A stretch of DNA of 51,503 nucleotides from Porphyromonas sp. (GCA_029983505.1 JASBZK010000012.1:1-51503), one strand, 5' to 3'. Shown: positions 43,344 through 51,503, counted from the stretch's first letter. Notes: generated by a model not told the origin, from the sequence alone. Translations and numbers: made by a program.

Positions 43344-43819
43344 CCCCGAAAGAACGCCCTATCTCCGATTTCTTTCCTTCTCTTAGGGACGATGCTTATT
43401 TTATGAAAGAAGCGCTCACAGAGGCTCGGAAAGCCTTTGAGGAGGACGAGGTTCCCATTGGCGCCGTCATCGTAAGCGGAGGAGAGATCATCGGGCGGGG
43501 CTACAACCGTACCGAAGCCCTCTCCGACGTCACGGCGCATGCGGAGATGCTTGCCATCACTGCCGCCCAAAATGCGCTGGGCAGCAAAGTTCTGCCCGAC
43601 TGCACCCTCTTTGTGACGGTCGAGCCGTGCGTGATGTGCGCGGGAGCTATGAGATGGGCGAGGCTGAAAAAAGTGGTCTGGGGCTGCGACGAACCCAAGG
43701 TCGGCTTCACTGCCCTCGCCTCTCTGAAAATCCTTCACCCCAAGACCGAAGTCGTCCGCGGAGTCCTTGCGGAAGAAGCCTCCCTCTTGATGCGCGACTT
43801 TTTCCGTAAACGCCGCTGA
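43340..43819 (+). CDS. tadA: tRNA-specific adenosine deaminase (TadA)
   Basis: A zinc deaminase that converts A34 to inosine in tRNA-Arg(ACG). It has the HAE motif (VTAHAEMLAITAAQ) and the Zn-binding PCxxC (VTVEPCVMCAGAMRWARLKKVVWG). The 159 residues are normal. ATG 43340 overlaps the preceding stop. A terminator built from dispersed repeats follows. Confidence 0.95.
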   Translation: MTPKERPISDFFPSLRDDAYFMKEALTEARKAFEEDEVPIGAVIVSGGEIIGRGYNRTEALSDVTAHAEMLAITAAQNALGSKVLPDCTLFVTVEPCVMCAGAMRWARLKKVVWGCDEPKVGFTALASLKILHPKTEVVRGVLAEEASLLMRDFFRKRR

Positions 43820-43906
43820 CCCCGCCCTCCACCGGGTACAGACCGCCCAAAAAAGGAGATACGTACCGAGACTTCGTCGAGATACAGGCCGGGAAAGAAA
43901 CGAGAC

Positions 43907-43942
43907 ACAGACCGAGAAAAGTTTCCCGGTCTGTACCTTTTT
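43907..43942 (+). terminator. Intrinsic terminator of the yihY-like/tadA operon
   Basis: ACAGACCG (43907-43914) pairs with CGGTCTGT (43927-43934), with an inner GAAA/TTTC extension past one mismatch, then ACC and five T (43938-43942). Confidence 0.75.
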
Positions 43943-44090
43943 CAGTCAGGGGTAAAGAGCCACCTATTTTGCGGGTGAGGAACACGTAAACCGAAAACAG
44001 CGGTTCCTGGGGAAAAGGCATCCGAAGCAAGCCACATTTTAATCCCCCACTGCGCCCCACCAATGCTTCCCTACTAACTGAAAAAGGGGG

Positions 44091-44098
44091 TATATTTG
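44091..44098 (+). promoter_or_regulatory. Probable ftsK promoter -7 box
   Basis: TATATTTG lies only 10 bp before the ATG. Transcription would start about 3-6 nt ahead of the start codon, leaving a nearly leaderless mRNA unless another promoter is used. Confidence 0.5.
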
Positions 44099-44108
44099 CA
44101 AGAGTTAT

Positions 44109-46652
44109 ATGGCTACAAAGACAAAGACTTCCTACAATAAGCGCCAAGAAGCCGAGCGCCCACGTAAATCCTCGCGTCTTCGCGGAGGAGAGGCTTCCCA
44201 CAGCCCGGCCTCTTCCATCTGGAGACAGGAGCGTGTCATCAGCAATCCACTCATCCTCAAGTTCGTCCTCGGGCTCATCCTAGGCGTCTTCACGCTGTAC
44301 CTGCTCTTTGCGTTCGGATCGTACCTCATCGACGGGGCGGCCAATCAGAGCCTCTTTCTCGACACGGCTTCTCCGGACGAAATGGCTGCCGAAGTCAAAG
44401 GTAACGTGGGTGTGAAAGGCTCGCAATTGATGCACAACGTGGTCAACGGCTGGCTCGGGCTGGGCTTCGTCTTCATCATCTACCTCCTCGGATTCGTCAG
44501 CCTGTCTCTGGTGGTCAAGCTGCGCACAAATACCCTCAAACACATCATCTTCGCGGTGACGATGGCTTTCTGGACCGCACTTGCCTTGAGCCTTTTGCCC
44601 GAAGGGTGGACGCGCTCGTGGTTCTTCCTCCCCGGAGGTGTGATCGGTCAGATGATGGCCGGGAGCCTTGAGGCCTCCATCGGCGTAGTGGGCATCTATT
44701 TGCTCCTCGGTCTGGTGCTTGTCCTCCTCCTCTTCCTTTCCTTCAGCTCCCTCCAAGAGAGGTACACGCATTGGAGCAAGAAACGCACGGAGAAACTCTT
44801 AGAGACACCCGAAGAAGCTCCCCACCCTTCGGAAACTCCCGAACCGGACGAGCAACCGCTCCCTACTGAGGAGAAAGACGCCGGTAATCCCCTCTTTGTC
44901 GCAGAAACCGACCCCGTACCCGCTCCCGTGGATGACGGACAGGGAGATGTGGCTGTGTCCATAGATGGCGAAGATTGGACTCCGGAAGAAGACGACACCG
45001 ATGTGGTGCCTCCTGCCAAGCCCGATCAGAGCCACAAATCGGGAGACGTCAAGCTCGAAGTCGTCGACAACCGAAGCATGGAGGATGAAGTGGACGCCCG
45101 AACCGTGGCCGCCACTTCGGAAGAACTCGTCGCCAAACTCGGTCCCTACGACCCCCGGAAAGAACTCTCGGGGTACCTTTTCCCGGACCTCGACCTCCTC
45201 AAGAAGTATGACCAAGAGAATACCGAGATCGATCAGAGCGAAATCCGGGCCAATAAGGAACTCATCACAAACACCTTCAAGAGTTTCAATATAGATATCC
45301 TCTCCATCACCGCCACTGTGGGTCCCGCCATCACGCTCTACGAAGTGGTGCCCGCAGCCGGGGTGCACATATCCCGCATCCGGGGTCTGGAGGAGAATAT
45401 CGCGATGTCCCTATCGGCGCTCGGCATCCGCATCATAGCTCCTATGCCCGGCAAAGGGACCATCGGACTCGAAGTGCCCAATAAGAAGCCGCAGATCGTG
45501 TCTATGCGGAGCGTCATCGCGTCCAATAAGTTCCAAACGTCCAAGGCAGACCTCCCCATAGCCCTCGGTCGAACGATCACGAACGAAGTCTTCGTCTTCG
45601 ACCTCGCCAAAGCCCCACACCTCCTTGTCGCGGGAGCTACCGGGCAGGGCAAATCGGTCGGGCTTAACGCGATCATTACTTCGCTCCTCTACACCAAGCA
45701 CCCATCGGAGCTCAAGTTCGTGATGGTCGACCCGAAGATGGTCGAATTCTCGATGTATTCGCTCATCGAGAAACACTATATGGCCAAGCTCCCGGGCGAA
45801 GAACAGGTCATCATCACCGATACCAAACGTGTCGCCGCGACCCTGAACTCCCTTTGCCAAGAGATGGACGACCGCTACGAGCTCCTCGCAGCCGCCCACG
45901 TCCGCAACATCAAGGAGTACAACGAGCTTTTCGTCAACCGCCGCCTCAATCCCGAAAAGGGTCACCGCTATCTCCCCTACATAGTCCTCATCATCGACGA
46001 GTACGGCGACCTGCTCATCACGGCGGGTAAAGAAATAGAGATCCCCATCACCCGTCTTGCCCAAAAGGCACGAGCCATCGGCATCCACGCGATCATAGCC
46101 ACCCAAAGGCCTACTGCCAAGATCATCACGGGCGCCATTAAGGCCAACTTCCCCGGCCGCATCGCTTTCCGCGTCACTTCGAGCATGGACTCCCGCATCA
46201 TCCTCGACACCACTGGAGCCAACCGCCTTGTGGGCAAAGGCGACCTGCTCTACCAGAGCGGCAGCAATATGACGCGCGTACAGTGCGCCTTCGTCGACAC
46301 TCCGGAAGTGAACGCCATCGTAGACTACATCTCCGCCCAGAGAGGCTATACGGAGGCCTACGAGCTTCCTGAGGTGACGGACGAAAAGAGCAGCACGGGG
46401 TCGTCTTCCGACGGCACCGGCATGGCGCTTGACCCCAACGACAAGGACGAGATATTCGATGAAGTGGCACGGATGCTGGTATTGGAGCAAAGAGCCTCCA
46501 TCTCGCTTATCCAGCAAAAATTCTCCATCGGATACAACCGCGCCGCACGACTTATGAATCAGCTTGTCGCAGGCGGCATCGTCACCCCGAAAGAGGGCAA
46601 TAAGCCCCAGGAAGTGATACCCGCTTCCATCGAGGAACTGGATGCCGACTAA
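44109..46652 (+). CDS. ftsK: DNA translocase FtsK
   Basis: An 847-residue septal DNA pump that clears and resolves chromosome termini. The N-terminus has four membrane spans (about residues 38-60, 105-130, 140-160, 180-215). An acidic Pro/Glu/Asp linker (about 225-330) follows, then the motor with Walker A HLLVAGATGQGKSVGLNAI and Walker B YIVLIIDEYGDLL. The winged-helix gamma domain is at the end (DEIFDEVARMLVLEQRASISLIQQKFSIGYNRAARLMNQLV), which reads KOPS-like DNA motifs. The gene order ftsK, LolA-like, trxB is usual in Bacteroidota. Confidence 0.95.
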   Translation: MATKTKTSYNKRQEAERPRKSSRLRGGEASHSPASSIWRQERVISNPLILKFVLGLILGVFTLYLLFAFGSYLIDGAANQSLFLDTASPDEMAAEVKGNVGVKGSQLMHNVVNGWLGLGFVFIIYLLGFVSLSLVVKLRTNTLKHIIFAVTMAFWTALALSLLPEGWTRSWFFLPGGVIGQMMAGSLEASIGVVGIYLLLGLVLVLLLFLSFSSLQERYTHWSKKRTEKLLETPEEAPHPSETPEPDEQPLPTEEKDAGNPLFVAETDPVPAPVDDGQGDVAVSIDGEDWTPEEDDTDVVPPAKPDQSHKSGDVKLEVVDNRSMEDEVDARTVAATSEELVAKLGPYDPRKELSGYLFPDLDLLKKYDQENTEIDQSEIRANKELITNTFKSFNIDILSITATVGPAITLYEVVPAAGVHISRIRGLEENIAMSLSALGIRIIAPMPGKGTIGLEVPNKKPQIVSMRSVIASNKFQTSKADLPIALGRTITNEVFVFDLAKAPHLLVAGATGQGKSVGLNAIITSLLYTKHPSELKFVMVDPKMVEFSMYSLIEKHYMAKLPGEEQVIITDTKRVAATLNSLCQEMDDRYELLAAAHVRNIKEYNELFVNRRLNPEKGHRYLPYIVLIIDEYGDLLITAGKEIEIPITRLAQKARAIGIHAIIATQRPTAKIITGAIKANFPGRIAFRVTSSMDSRIILDTTGANRLVGKGDLLYQSGSNMTRVQCAFVDTPEVNAIVDYISAQRGYTEAYELPEVTDEKSSTGSSSDGTGMALDPNDKDEIFDEVARMLVLEQRASISLIQQKFSIGYNRAARLMNQLVAGGIVTPKEGNKPQEVIPASIEELDAD

Positions 46653-46701
46653 ACTTCCGCCCCTTTCGGGCATCAAAAAGAGAAAGGAAGCAGTCAGAAA
46701 A

Positions 46702-46795
46702 GAGGTACAGACCAAAACTTTTTTCCCGGTCAAGCCAAAAAATTTATTTGGTACAGACCAAGAGAAGGCTCCGGTACAGACCTAAATTTTTGACC
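46702..46795. repeat. Dispersed-repeat cluster K between ftsK and the LolA-like gene
   Basis: GAGGTACAGACCAAAA (46702-46717), TTGGTACAGACCAAGAG (46748-46764) and CCGGTACAGACCTAAATTTTT (46771-46791), all in one direction, plus a CCCGGTCAAGCC half unit. A-run/T-run pairing may form weak terminators. Confidence 0.75.
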
Positions 46796-46835
46796 TCCCC
46801 GCTTGTAACGCAAACAGACACTGAAAAAGAAACTT

Positions 46836-47453
46836 ATGAGAAAGATAATCCTTGCCTTTTTGGCACTCTTTACCATCCTTTCCGGCTTCGCCGCTACGCC
46901 TGTTTTGGACAAGATGATCGCCGCCGCCGATGCCTCCAAAGGTCTCCGGATCACTTTCTTCATCTCTGTGGACGGCGAGAAAGAAGTGGAAGGCAATTAC
47001 TGGGCGTATGGCAAAAAGTTCCACTTCACCACCCCGCAAATGAAAGCGTGGTACGACGGCACGAACCTCTGGGTCTACCTCGAGCAGAACGGCGAAGTGA
47101 ACCTCTCTCTTCCCATGAAAGAAGACCTCGCGATGATTAACCCTCTCCTCAACCTCTCCGAAGTACGCAAAGAGGCTTTTGCCGTCACCGAAACCAAAGT
47201 GCCGGGCAAAGGATACCGTGTCACCGCCGAACCCAAGGGCAAAACGTCTTCCCAGATAGCCCGCCTCACGGCCGAAGCCACGGAGAAGTACCTCCCTACC
47301 CTTATCCGCATCAAAGAGAAAGGCAGCACTTCGGAAATCAAAGTGACCGTGAAGAGCCTCGAAAAAGGACCGTACAAAGAGATGAAAGAAGAAGGGTTCT
47401 TTGCTTTCAGCACAAACAAACTGCCGGGCAAACCGGTTATAGACTTGAGATGA
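46836..47453 (+). CDS. LolA-like periplasmic lipoprotein carrier
   Basis: A 205-residue protein with a signal peptide (MRKIILAFLALFTILSGFAA) and a beta-rich LolA/LolB fold. GKKFHFTTPQMKAWYDGTNLWVYLEQNGEVNL is the typical hydrophobic-cavity strand set. The family carries outer-membrane lipoproteins across the periplasm; many lipoprotein genes in this window would need it. It lies 183 bp after ftsK and 47 bp before trxB. Confidence 0.85.
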   Translation: MRKIILAFLALFTILSGFAATPVLDKMIAAADASKGLRITFFISVDGEKEVEGNYWAYGKKFHFTTPQMKAWYDGTNLWVYLEQNGEVNLSLPMKEDLAMINPLLNLSEVRKEAFAVTETKVPGKGYRVTAEPKGKTSSQIARLTAEATEKYLPTLIRIKEKGSTSEIKVTVKSLEKGPYKEMKEEGFFAFSTNKLPGKPVIDLR

Positions 47454-47500
47454 CCCTTTCTCAAGTCAAGTAAACTATTTGAACATCAAATCATACGCTT

Positions 47501-48448
47501 ATGAGCAACAACGTCACGAAGACAAGAGTATTCATCATCGGTACCGGTCCCGCCGGATACACGTCCGCCATTTACGCTTCGAGGGCCAACCTCTCTCCGC
47601 TCGTCATCGAAGGCATCCAACCCGGAGGTCAGCTCACGACGACGACCGAGATAGAGAACTTTCCCGGTTTTCCCGAGGGCATCACGGGGGTCGAGCTTAT
47701 GGACTTGATGAAGAAGCAGGCAGAGCGCTTCGGAGCACGTTTCATCACGGGCGAAGTGACGAGCATAGACCTCTCCAAACGCCCGTTCACGGCTCAAATC
47801 AATAACGGCGAAAGTGTCGTGGAGGCTGAGACCGTAGTCATCGCCACAGGTGCATCCGCCAAATACCTCGGTCTGCCGGACGAAAACAAATACGCCGGTA
47901 TGGGCGTGAGTGCGTGCGCGACGTGCGACGGATTCTTTTACCGCAATCAGAAGGTAGCCGTAGTGGGCGGAGGAGACACCGCATGTGAGGAAGCCATTTA
48001 TCTCTCTTCCCTGGCTTCCAAAGTGTACATGATTGTCCGCAGAGACGAGCTGCGTGCCTCCAAAGTGATGGCCGACAGGGTGATGAATAACCCCAAAATC
48101 GAAGTCCTCTGGAACACCCAGACCGAAGGACTCTATGGCGAAAACGGAGTAGCAGGCGCGCACCTCGTCAAGAATAAAGGCAAGGAAAACGAAGAGCACT
48201 ACGACCTCGAGATAGACGGATTTTTCCTCGCCATCGGTCACAAGCCCAATACCGACTTCCTCTCCGGTCAAATCACACTCGATGAGACCGGGTATATCAA
48301 GACGGTGAAAGGCACTGTACGCACCAATATCGACGGCGTCTACGCTGCCGGTGACTGTGCCGACCCACATTACCGCCAAGCCATCACGAGTGCCGGTACG
48401 GGGTGCCAGGCAGCCATTGAGGCGGAGCGTTTCCTGGCTTGCAGCTGA
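47501..48448 (+). CDS. trxB: Thioredoxin reductase (TrxB)
   Basis: A 315-residue FAD/NADPH enzyme that reduces thioredoxin. It has the FAD motif VFIIGTGPAGYTSAIYASRA, the redox-active CATCDG near residue 138-143, the NADPH motif VAVVGGGDTACEEAIYLSSLA and the C-terminal FAD motif GVYAAGDCADPHYRQAITSAGTGCQAAIEAERFL. It is the last + strand gene before the noncoding origin-like block, and two repeat hairpins follow its stop. Confidence 0.95.
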   Translation: MSNNVTKTRVFIIGTGPAGYTSAIYASRANLSPLVIEGIQPGGQLTTTTEIENFPGFPEGITGVELMDLMKKQAERFGARFITGEVTSIDLSKRPFTAQINNGESVVEAETVVIATGASAKYLGLPDENKYAGMGVSACATCDGFFYRNQKVAVVGGGDTACEEAIYLSSLASKVYMIVRRDELRASKVMADRVMNNPKIEVLWNTQTEGLYGENGVAGAHLVKNKGKENEEHYDLEIDGFFLAIGHKPNTDFLSGQITLDETGYIKTVKGTVRTNIDGVYAAGDCADPHYRQAITSAGTGCQAAIEAERFLACS

Positions 48449-48479
48449 GGTAAAAAAGACAACCCGTAAGTCCTATTGA

Positions 48480-48519
48480 TTTAGGCCTGTATCTCGCAAG
48501 GATGAGATACAGGCCTAAA
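48480..48519. terminator. Perfect 16-bp hairpin built from the dispersed repeat
   Basis: TTTAGGCCTGTATCTC (48480-48495) and its exact complement (48504-48519) with an 8-nt loop. It is the best-preserved inverted pair of the family in the window and probably works as a terminator after trxB, although the T-tract is short. Confidence 0.7.
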
Positions 48520-48523
48520 AATT

Positions 48524-48570
48524 AATTTCGGTCTGTACCTTTTTATCGGGAGATACAGACCGAAATTTTT
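48524..48570 (+). terminator. Repeat-derived intrinsic terminator after trxB
   Basis: AATTTCGGTCTGTA (48524-48537) pairs perfectly with TACAGACCGAAATT (48554-48567), and the T-run reaches 48570. Confidence 0.8.
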
Positions 48571-48600
48571 GGAGATTAGTGTTGATAGAGCGTGAAAAGA

Positions 48601-48900
48601 TGTGGAGAAGATGTCCGGAAGGTGTGCATAAAGTGTGGAAAGATGGTGCGTAACTTTATCGTAATTTCTTTGGAAGTCCAAAGAAAAATCTTATAAGGCA
48701 ATTATCTTGAGACAGCCAAACTTTTGGGTCAAAAGTTATCCCTCCCTTTTCCACACACTCTCCCCTACCCTTTTCCACATCGGGATGTCCGATAAATAGA
48801 GGCTTCTAAGGGCTTTTCCACACTTTCCACACACTTATGATTCATCGTCTATTGTATGTATATATTCTTTATGAGAGTATATCATATATAAAACAATAAG
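48601..48900. other. Candidate chromosomal replication origin (DnaA-box cluster and AT-rich region)
   Basis: DnaA boxes matching TTWTNCACA exactly lie at 48747-48755, 48771-48779 and 48814-48822 (TTTTCCACA, + strand) and 48623-48631 (TTATGCACA on the - strand). Boxes with one mismatch lie at 48601-48609, 48634-48642 and 48823-48831. Left boxes point left and right boxes point right. A 9-bp inverted repeat (48665-48686) lies between. The right flank 48842-48900 is very AT-rich (TATATA runs) and could be the unwinding element. No gene is present. By simple probability one perfect box is expected every about 16 kb of double-stranded DNA, so four in 200 bp is far from chance. Confidence 0.75.
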
Positions 48901-48926
48901 AGAAAGAAGAGAGGGAGAGGCGGGAG

Positions 48927-51221
48927 TCATCTTTTGACCAGTATGAGGTACGTCCCGGGCGCGAGTGTAAGCGTGGTGCCCCGGCGAACCGGGGTTGATA
49001 GGTCGGTGTAATGGACGAAATCCCCGCTTGTGGTATAGGAGACGGGGGCAAGGGGATTGAAGTTACCGATAAGGAGGAGTTCGTCCGCGCCGTTTGCTAT
49101 CCTTATGGAGCGCGGCGTCGTCCAATCGTTTACGGAAACGTTTCGCTCTACTGCGGCGCCTTCGTCAAAGAGGTCGGGATACCTGTGGCGGACCTGTGCG
49201 AGGAGCTTGTAGCCCTCTCTGAGGCGCACCCTTTCCGGCTCTTCAAGCTCTGTGGTCCACACCGGTTTGCGTCCTGTCCTTCCATTGGTCTCGATAGAGA
49301 CGTCATAGCCGTACTCCCCGTACTGCCAGACCATCTTCGGTCCCGGCGTGAGCAGGAAGAAAGCGGTGCCGAGCATCAGACGGTCGACCCTTTTGTCGAG
49401 CCTGTCTTTGATGGAAGAGACGCCGTAGGTCTTTTGCTTGTAGGCCACACGCTCTTCGTCGTGGCTCTCCATATAGCCCATATCGCTCCACAGAGGCAGA
49501 TTGGAGCGGAGGAGCGGCGTAAAGTCCGAGTTTTCACTGTACCCCATACCGGCTTGAGCAAAGGCATTATTGAGGTTACGCCAGAGTATCATGCCGCTTT
49601 CGGCCAGTTCTTTTTCTTCTTCTTCACCTGCAAAGTGCTCGAGGATGACGTAGGCATTAGGTTTGATAGTCTTGATGAAATCGGCGTAGCGGGTCAGAAT
49701 GGAGACGCGCTTCTCGTCGTAGTTACCGACTGTTTTTTCATCGCTTACGGTCTGGGTGAAACCCTTGGAGAGGTCGAACCGGAAGCCGTCCACGCGGTAT
49801 TCGTCCATCAGAAAGTCAAGAGAGCGTGTGACAAGCTCCTGTGTGCGCTCCGCTTCGTGATTGAAGTCGTTGAATACCGAGTAGGGATGCGGCGCTCGGA
49901 CGTTGAAAAAAGGGTTATTCGGTAGGGGATTGCCTTTGTCGTCGGCGTATAGGCGGACGAAAGGTGAGTCCGAGTCCATGTGGTTGAAGACTACGTCCAA
50001 GATGACCGCGAGACCCAGTCTGTGGCACTCGTCTGTGAAGGCTTGGTAGTCTTTTTTGGTCCCGTAGGCTTTGTCGAGTGCGAAGTAGTAGGTGGGATTG
50101 TAGCCCCAGGAGTCGTTGCCTCGAAACTCCTGCACGGGCATCAGTTCGACTGCGTTGAAGCCCATCTCTTTGATGAGGGGCAGTCTCTTTTTGGCACCGT
50201 TAAGGTCGCCTGTAGGGGTAAAGTCACGGAGCAGGATCTCATAGACCAAGAGATCCTCGGCTTTCGGTCCGGAAAACTTGTCGTACTGCCAGAAATACTC
50301 GTCCGGGTCGGTGTCAAAAGTAGAGATGGTTCCGTAGGTCTTACCCTCCGGATAGGGCGTGGCTCCGGGGTAGACAGAGGCGGGTATTTCTTTGTCCTCC
50401 GGGGTGACAATTTTCTCGGTGTAGGGGTCTGCGAGACGGAGGTAACGGTCACCGGCACCAAAGAGTTCGTACTGGAAGAGATGTGTGCCTCCGGCGATGT
50501 CATCAAGCGTGATCCACCAGAGTTCTTTTTCGGTATCGCGTTTCATGGCGTAGCGGTCCAGGCGTGTCCAGTCGTTGAAGTCGCCTATGACGAAAGCGTT
50601 GGTGTAAGGCGAAGAGCCGTTTTTGTCCGTATCGGCGAGTACGAGAGTGACCGATTTGTCGAGGGGGTTGATATTGATGCCTTCGCGCACGCCGGCGGGT
50701 AGAGAAGCCTCCACGGCTTTGGGCAGCGTACCGAAAAGGGGATCGGTCACGGGGATGAAACGGTCTTCGGGGAAGGCTTTTTTGGAGCCGTCGGCGTTGC
50801 GGATGACGACCCCTATTTTGGTGATCGGTACGCCTGCCTTGGCGCCGAAGAAGGTACGTATTCCTTCCTTCATGGAGAGCCTCCAGACGTTCTCTCCGAG
50901 GCTGACCATTTTCATCTTAGGGGTGTTTTCGTCCCACGCTGCGGGTACGTATTGCCACTCTCCTTGGTTCACTACGCCTAAGTGGGCGTACAAGTCCTCT
51001 TTTGCACCGTAGAGGGGAGAGCCTACGGGTGCTCTGAAGTTTATTACGAAAGGTTCGTCCGGCTTCGGGTTTTCCGGGGACCAGGATAGTCCTTCGGGGT
51101 AATTCTTAAGGATGTCTTCCGGTTCTACGGAAGGCATATCCGCGTCTTTTCGGCATCCGCCCGCCAAGAGTACAAGTAGGAAAAAGAGGCTGAGTGCAGC
51201 CGGTTTCGGGTGTCGGTACAT
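48927..51221 (-). CDS. GH13 alpha-amylase-family lipoprotein
   Basis: A 764-residue surface or periplasmic lipoprotein with lipobox LLAGGC (Cys23). N-terminal beta domains (about 30-290) include a segment like a CBM48/E-set (YTNAFVIGDFNDW). The catalytic GH13 barrel runs from about 320: region I DVVFNH (409-414), GFRFDLSKG with nucleophile D483, VILEHF with acid/base E528, and SHDEER (586-591) with D588. A C-terminal beta-sandwich ends with LAPGTYLILVKR. It hydrolyses alpha-1,4 glucans such as starch or glycogen. It is the only - strand gene and points toward the origin-like block. Confidence 0.93.
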   Translation of the reverse strand: MYRHPKPAALSLFFLLVLLAGGCRKDADMPSVEPEDILKNYPEGLSWSPENPKPDEPFVINFRAPVGSPLYGAKEDLYAHLGVVNQGEWQYVPAAWDENTPKMKMVSLGENVWRLSMKEGIRTFFGAKAGVPITKIGVVIRNADGSKKAFPEDRFIPVTDPLFGTLPKAVEASLPAGVREGININPLDKSVTLVLADTDKNGSSPYTNAFVIGDFNDWTRLDRYAMKRDTEKELWWITLDDIAGGTHLFQYELFGAGDRYLRLADPYTEKIVTPEDKEIPASVYPGATPYPEGKTYGTISTFDTDPDEYFWQYDKFSGPKAEDLLVYEILLRDFTPTGDLNGAKKRLPLIKEMGFNAVELMPVQEFRGNDSWGYNPTYYFALDKAYGTKKDYQAFTDECHRLGLAVILDVVFNHMDSDSPFVRLYADDKGNPLPNNPFFNVRAPHPYSVFNDFNHEAERTQELVTRSLDFLMDEYRVDGFRFDLSKGFTQTVSDEKTVGNYDEKRVSILTRYADFIKTIKPNAYVILEHFAGEEEEKELAESGMILWRNLNNAFAQAGMGYSENSDFTPLLRSNLPLWSDMGYMESHDEERVAYKQKTYGVSSIKDRLDKRVDRLMLGTAFFLLTPGPKMVWQYGEYGYDVSIETNGRTGRKPVWTTELEEPERVRLREGYKLLAQVRHRYPDLFDEGAAVERNVSVNDWTTPRSIRIANGADELLLIGNFNPLAPVSYTTSGDFVHYTDLSTPVRRGTTLTLAPGTYLILVKR

Positions 51222-51263
51222 AGGTGTCTAATAAATTGATTTTGTGTAAAATGCTTCACGTGG

Positions 51264-51271
51264 CAAAGGTA
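51264..51271 (-). promoter_or_regulatory. Probable amylase promoter -7 box
   Basis: TACCTTTG read on the - strand, 42 bp before the ATG. A -33 TTTG is not obvious. Confidence 0.5.
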
Positions 51272-51304
51272 GAAAAAATTCGCTTCCCCATATTGGTCCC
51301 AAGT

Positions 51305-51387
51305 GAGGTACGTACCGAGAAGAAAGCCGCGGTACGTACCGGGCGGGAAAAAGGTACAGGCCAAACTTTTCTTCCCGGTCTGTGCAA
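51305..51387. repeat. Dispersed-repeat cluster M upstream of the amylase
   Basis: GAGGTACGTACCGAGA (51305-51320), GCGGTACGTACCGGG (51329-51343), GGTACAGGCCAAA (51353-51365) and CCGGTCTGTGCAA (51375-51387). The GGTACGTACC cores are self-palindromic. No gene was recognised between here and 51503. Confidence 0.75.
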
Positions 51388-51503
51388 GAATTTTGGGAGA
51401 CAGGCAGCGGGCAGTAAGGGATATTTTGGTAATTTTAGTGCGGAATACTGATATTGGATAAAATGGGAAAAAGACCCGGGAGCTTTGCTCCACTGTGTTT
51501 AGC

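Larger units (their letters stand above)
43820..44108. repeat. Dispersed-repeat cluster J between tadA and ftsK
   Basis: Five units: GGTACAGACCG (43835-43845), GGAGATACGTACCGAG (43855-43870), CGAGATACAGGCC (43878-43890), CGAGACACAGACCGAGAAAA (43901-43920) and CGGTCTGTACC (43927-43937). The last two form the terminator 43907-43942. The region also has the ftsK -7 box. Nothing else was recognised. Confidence 0.8.

Noticed and set aside
48842..48900. A dif site in the AT-rich stretch downstream of ftsK-trxB
   Set aside because: No XerC/XerD-like 11-bp arms with a 6-8 bp centre could be recognised, and the DnaA boxes argue for an origin.
51251..51266. A third parS (TTCACGTG core near 51254)
   Set aside because: The outer bases do not match the palindrome; several mismatches.

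Overview
The window is about 51.5 kb of a fairly GC-rich Bacteroidota chromosome, most like the Porphyromonadaceae and related Bacteroidales. The reasons are a SprA/Sov-type T9SS translocon next to ruvA, a flavo-diiron protein, Bacteroidota-type promoters (TTTG, about 19 bp, TAnnTTTG), FtsK-LolA-TrxB gene order and many lipoproteins. The species cannot be named from the sequence. Every gene from 146 to 48448 lies on the + strand. Only the GH13 amylase at the right end is on the - strand.

Layout: 146-3034 lgt, flavo-diiron protein, nagB. 3352-7157 polysaccharide export lipoprotein (Wza type), Wzz/BY-kinase (Wzc type), small HAD phosphatase. 7158-12405 a methionine/threonine regulon: a 10-bp repeat array, a promoter, a methionine-rich leader peptide with an attenuator, then metY-metX-thrA. 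12512-19784 DUF2027-Smr protein, transketolase, rpiB, M3 peptidase, GH16 lipoprotein, ruvA. 20102-22815 an AT-rich DpnII/MboI-type GATC restriction-modification cassette, followed by sprA. 29278-36447 mnmG, uvrC, dtd, MazG-like protein, deoC, aroA, with two perfect parS sites. 36451-43819 Ig-like lipoprotein, pheS, nth, CBM9-like protein, RNase P RNA, YihY protein, a small RHH-like protein, tadA. 44109-48448 ftsK, a LolA-like protein, trxB. 48449-48926 a noncoding block with terminator hairpins, a DnaA-box cluster and an AT-rich stretch (candidate oriC). 48927-51221 an amylase lipoprotein on the - strand.

Three signals stand out. First, the metY leader encodes a 35-residue peptide with 8 methionines in its first 19 residues. 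It is followed by four mutually complementary segments ending in an intrinsic terminator, which is the architecture of classical ribosome-mediated attenuation, here read out on methionine. Second, four perfect DnaA boxes and an AT-rich region at 48.6-48.9 kb, together with two perfect 16-bp parS palindromes at 31.2 and 35.1 kb, suggest the replication origin lies in this window. Third, a degenerate palindromic element (core GGTCTGTAYCTC and its complement) occurs as clusters of up to five units in at least 13 intergenic regions and once inside aroA. Several copies form terminator hairpins.
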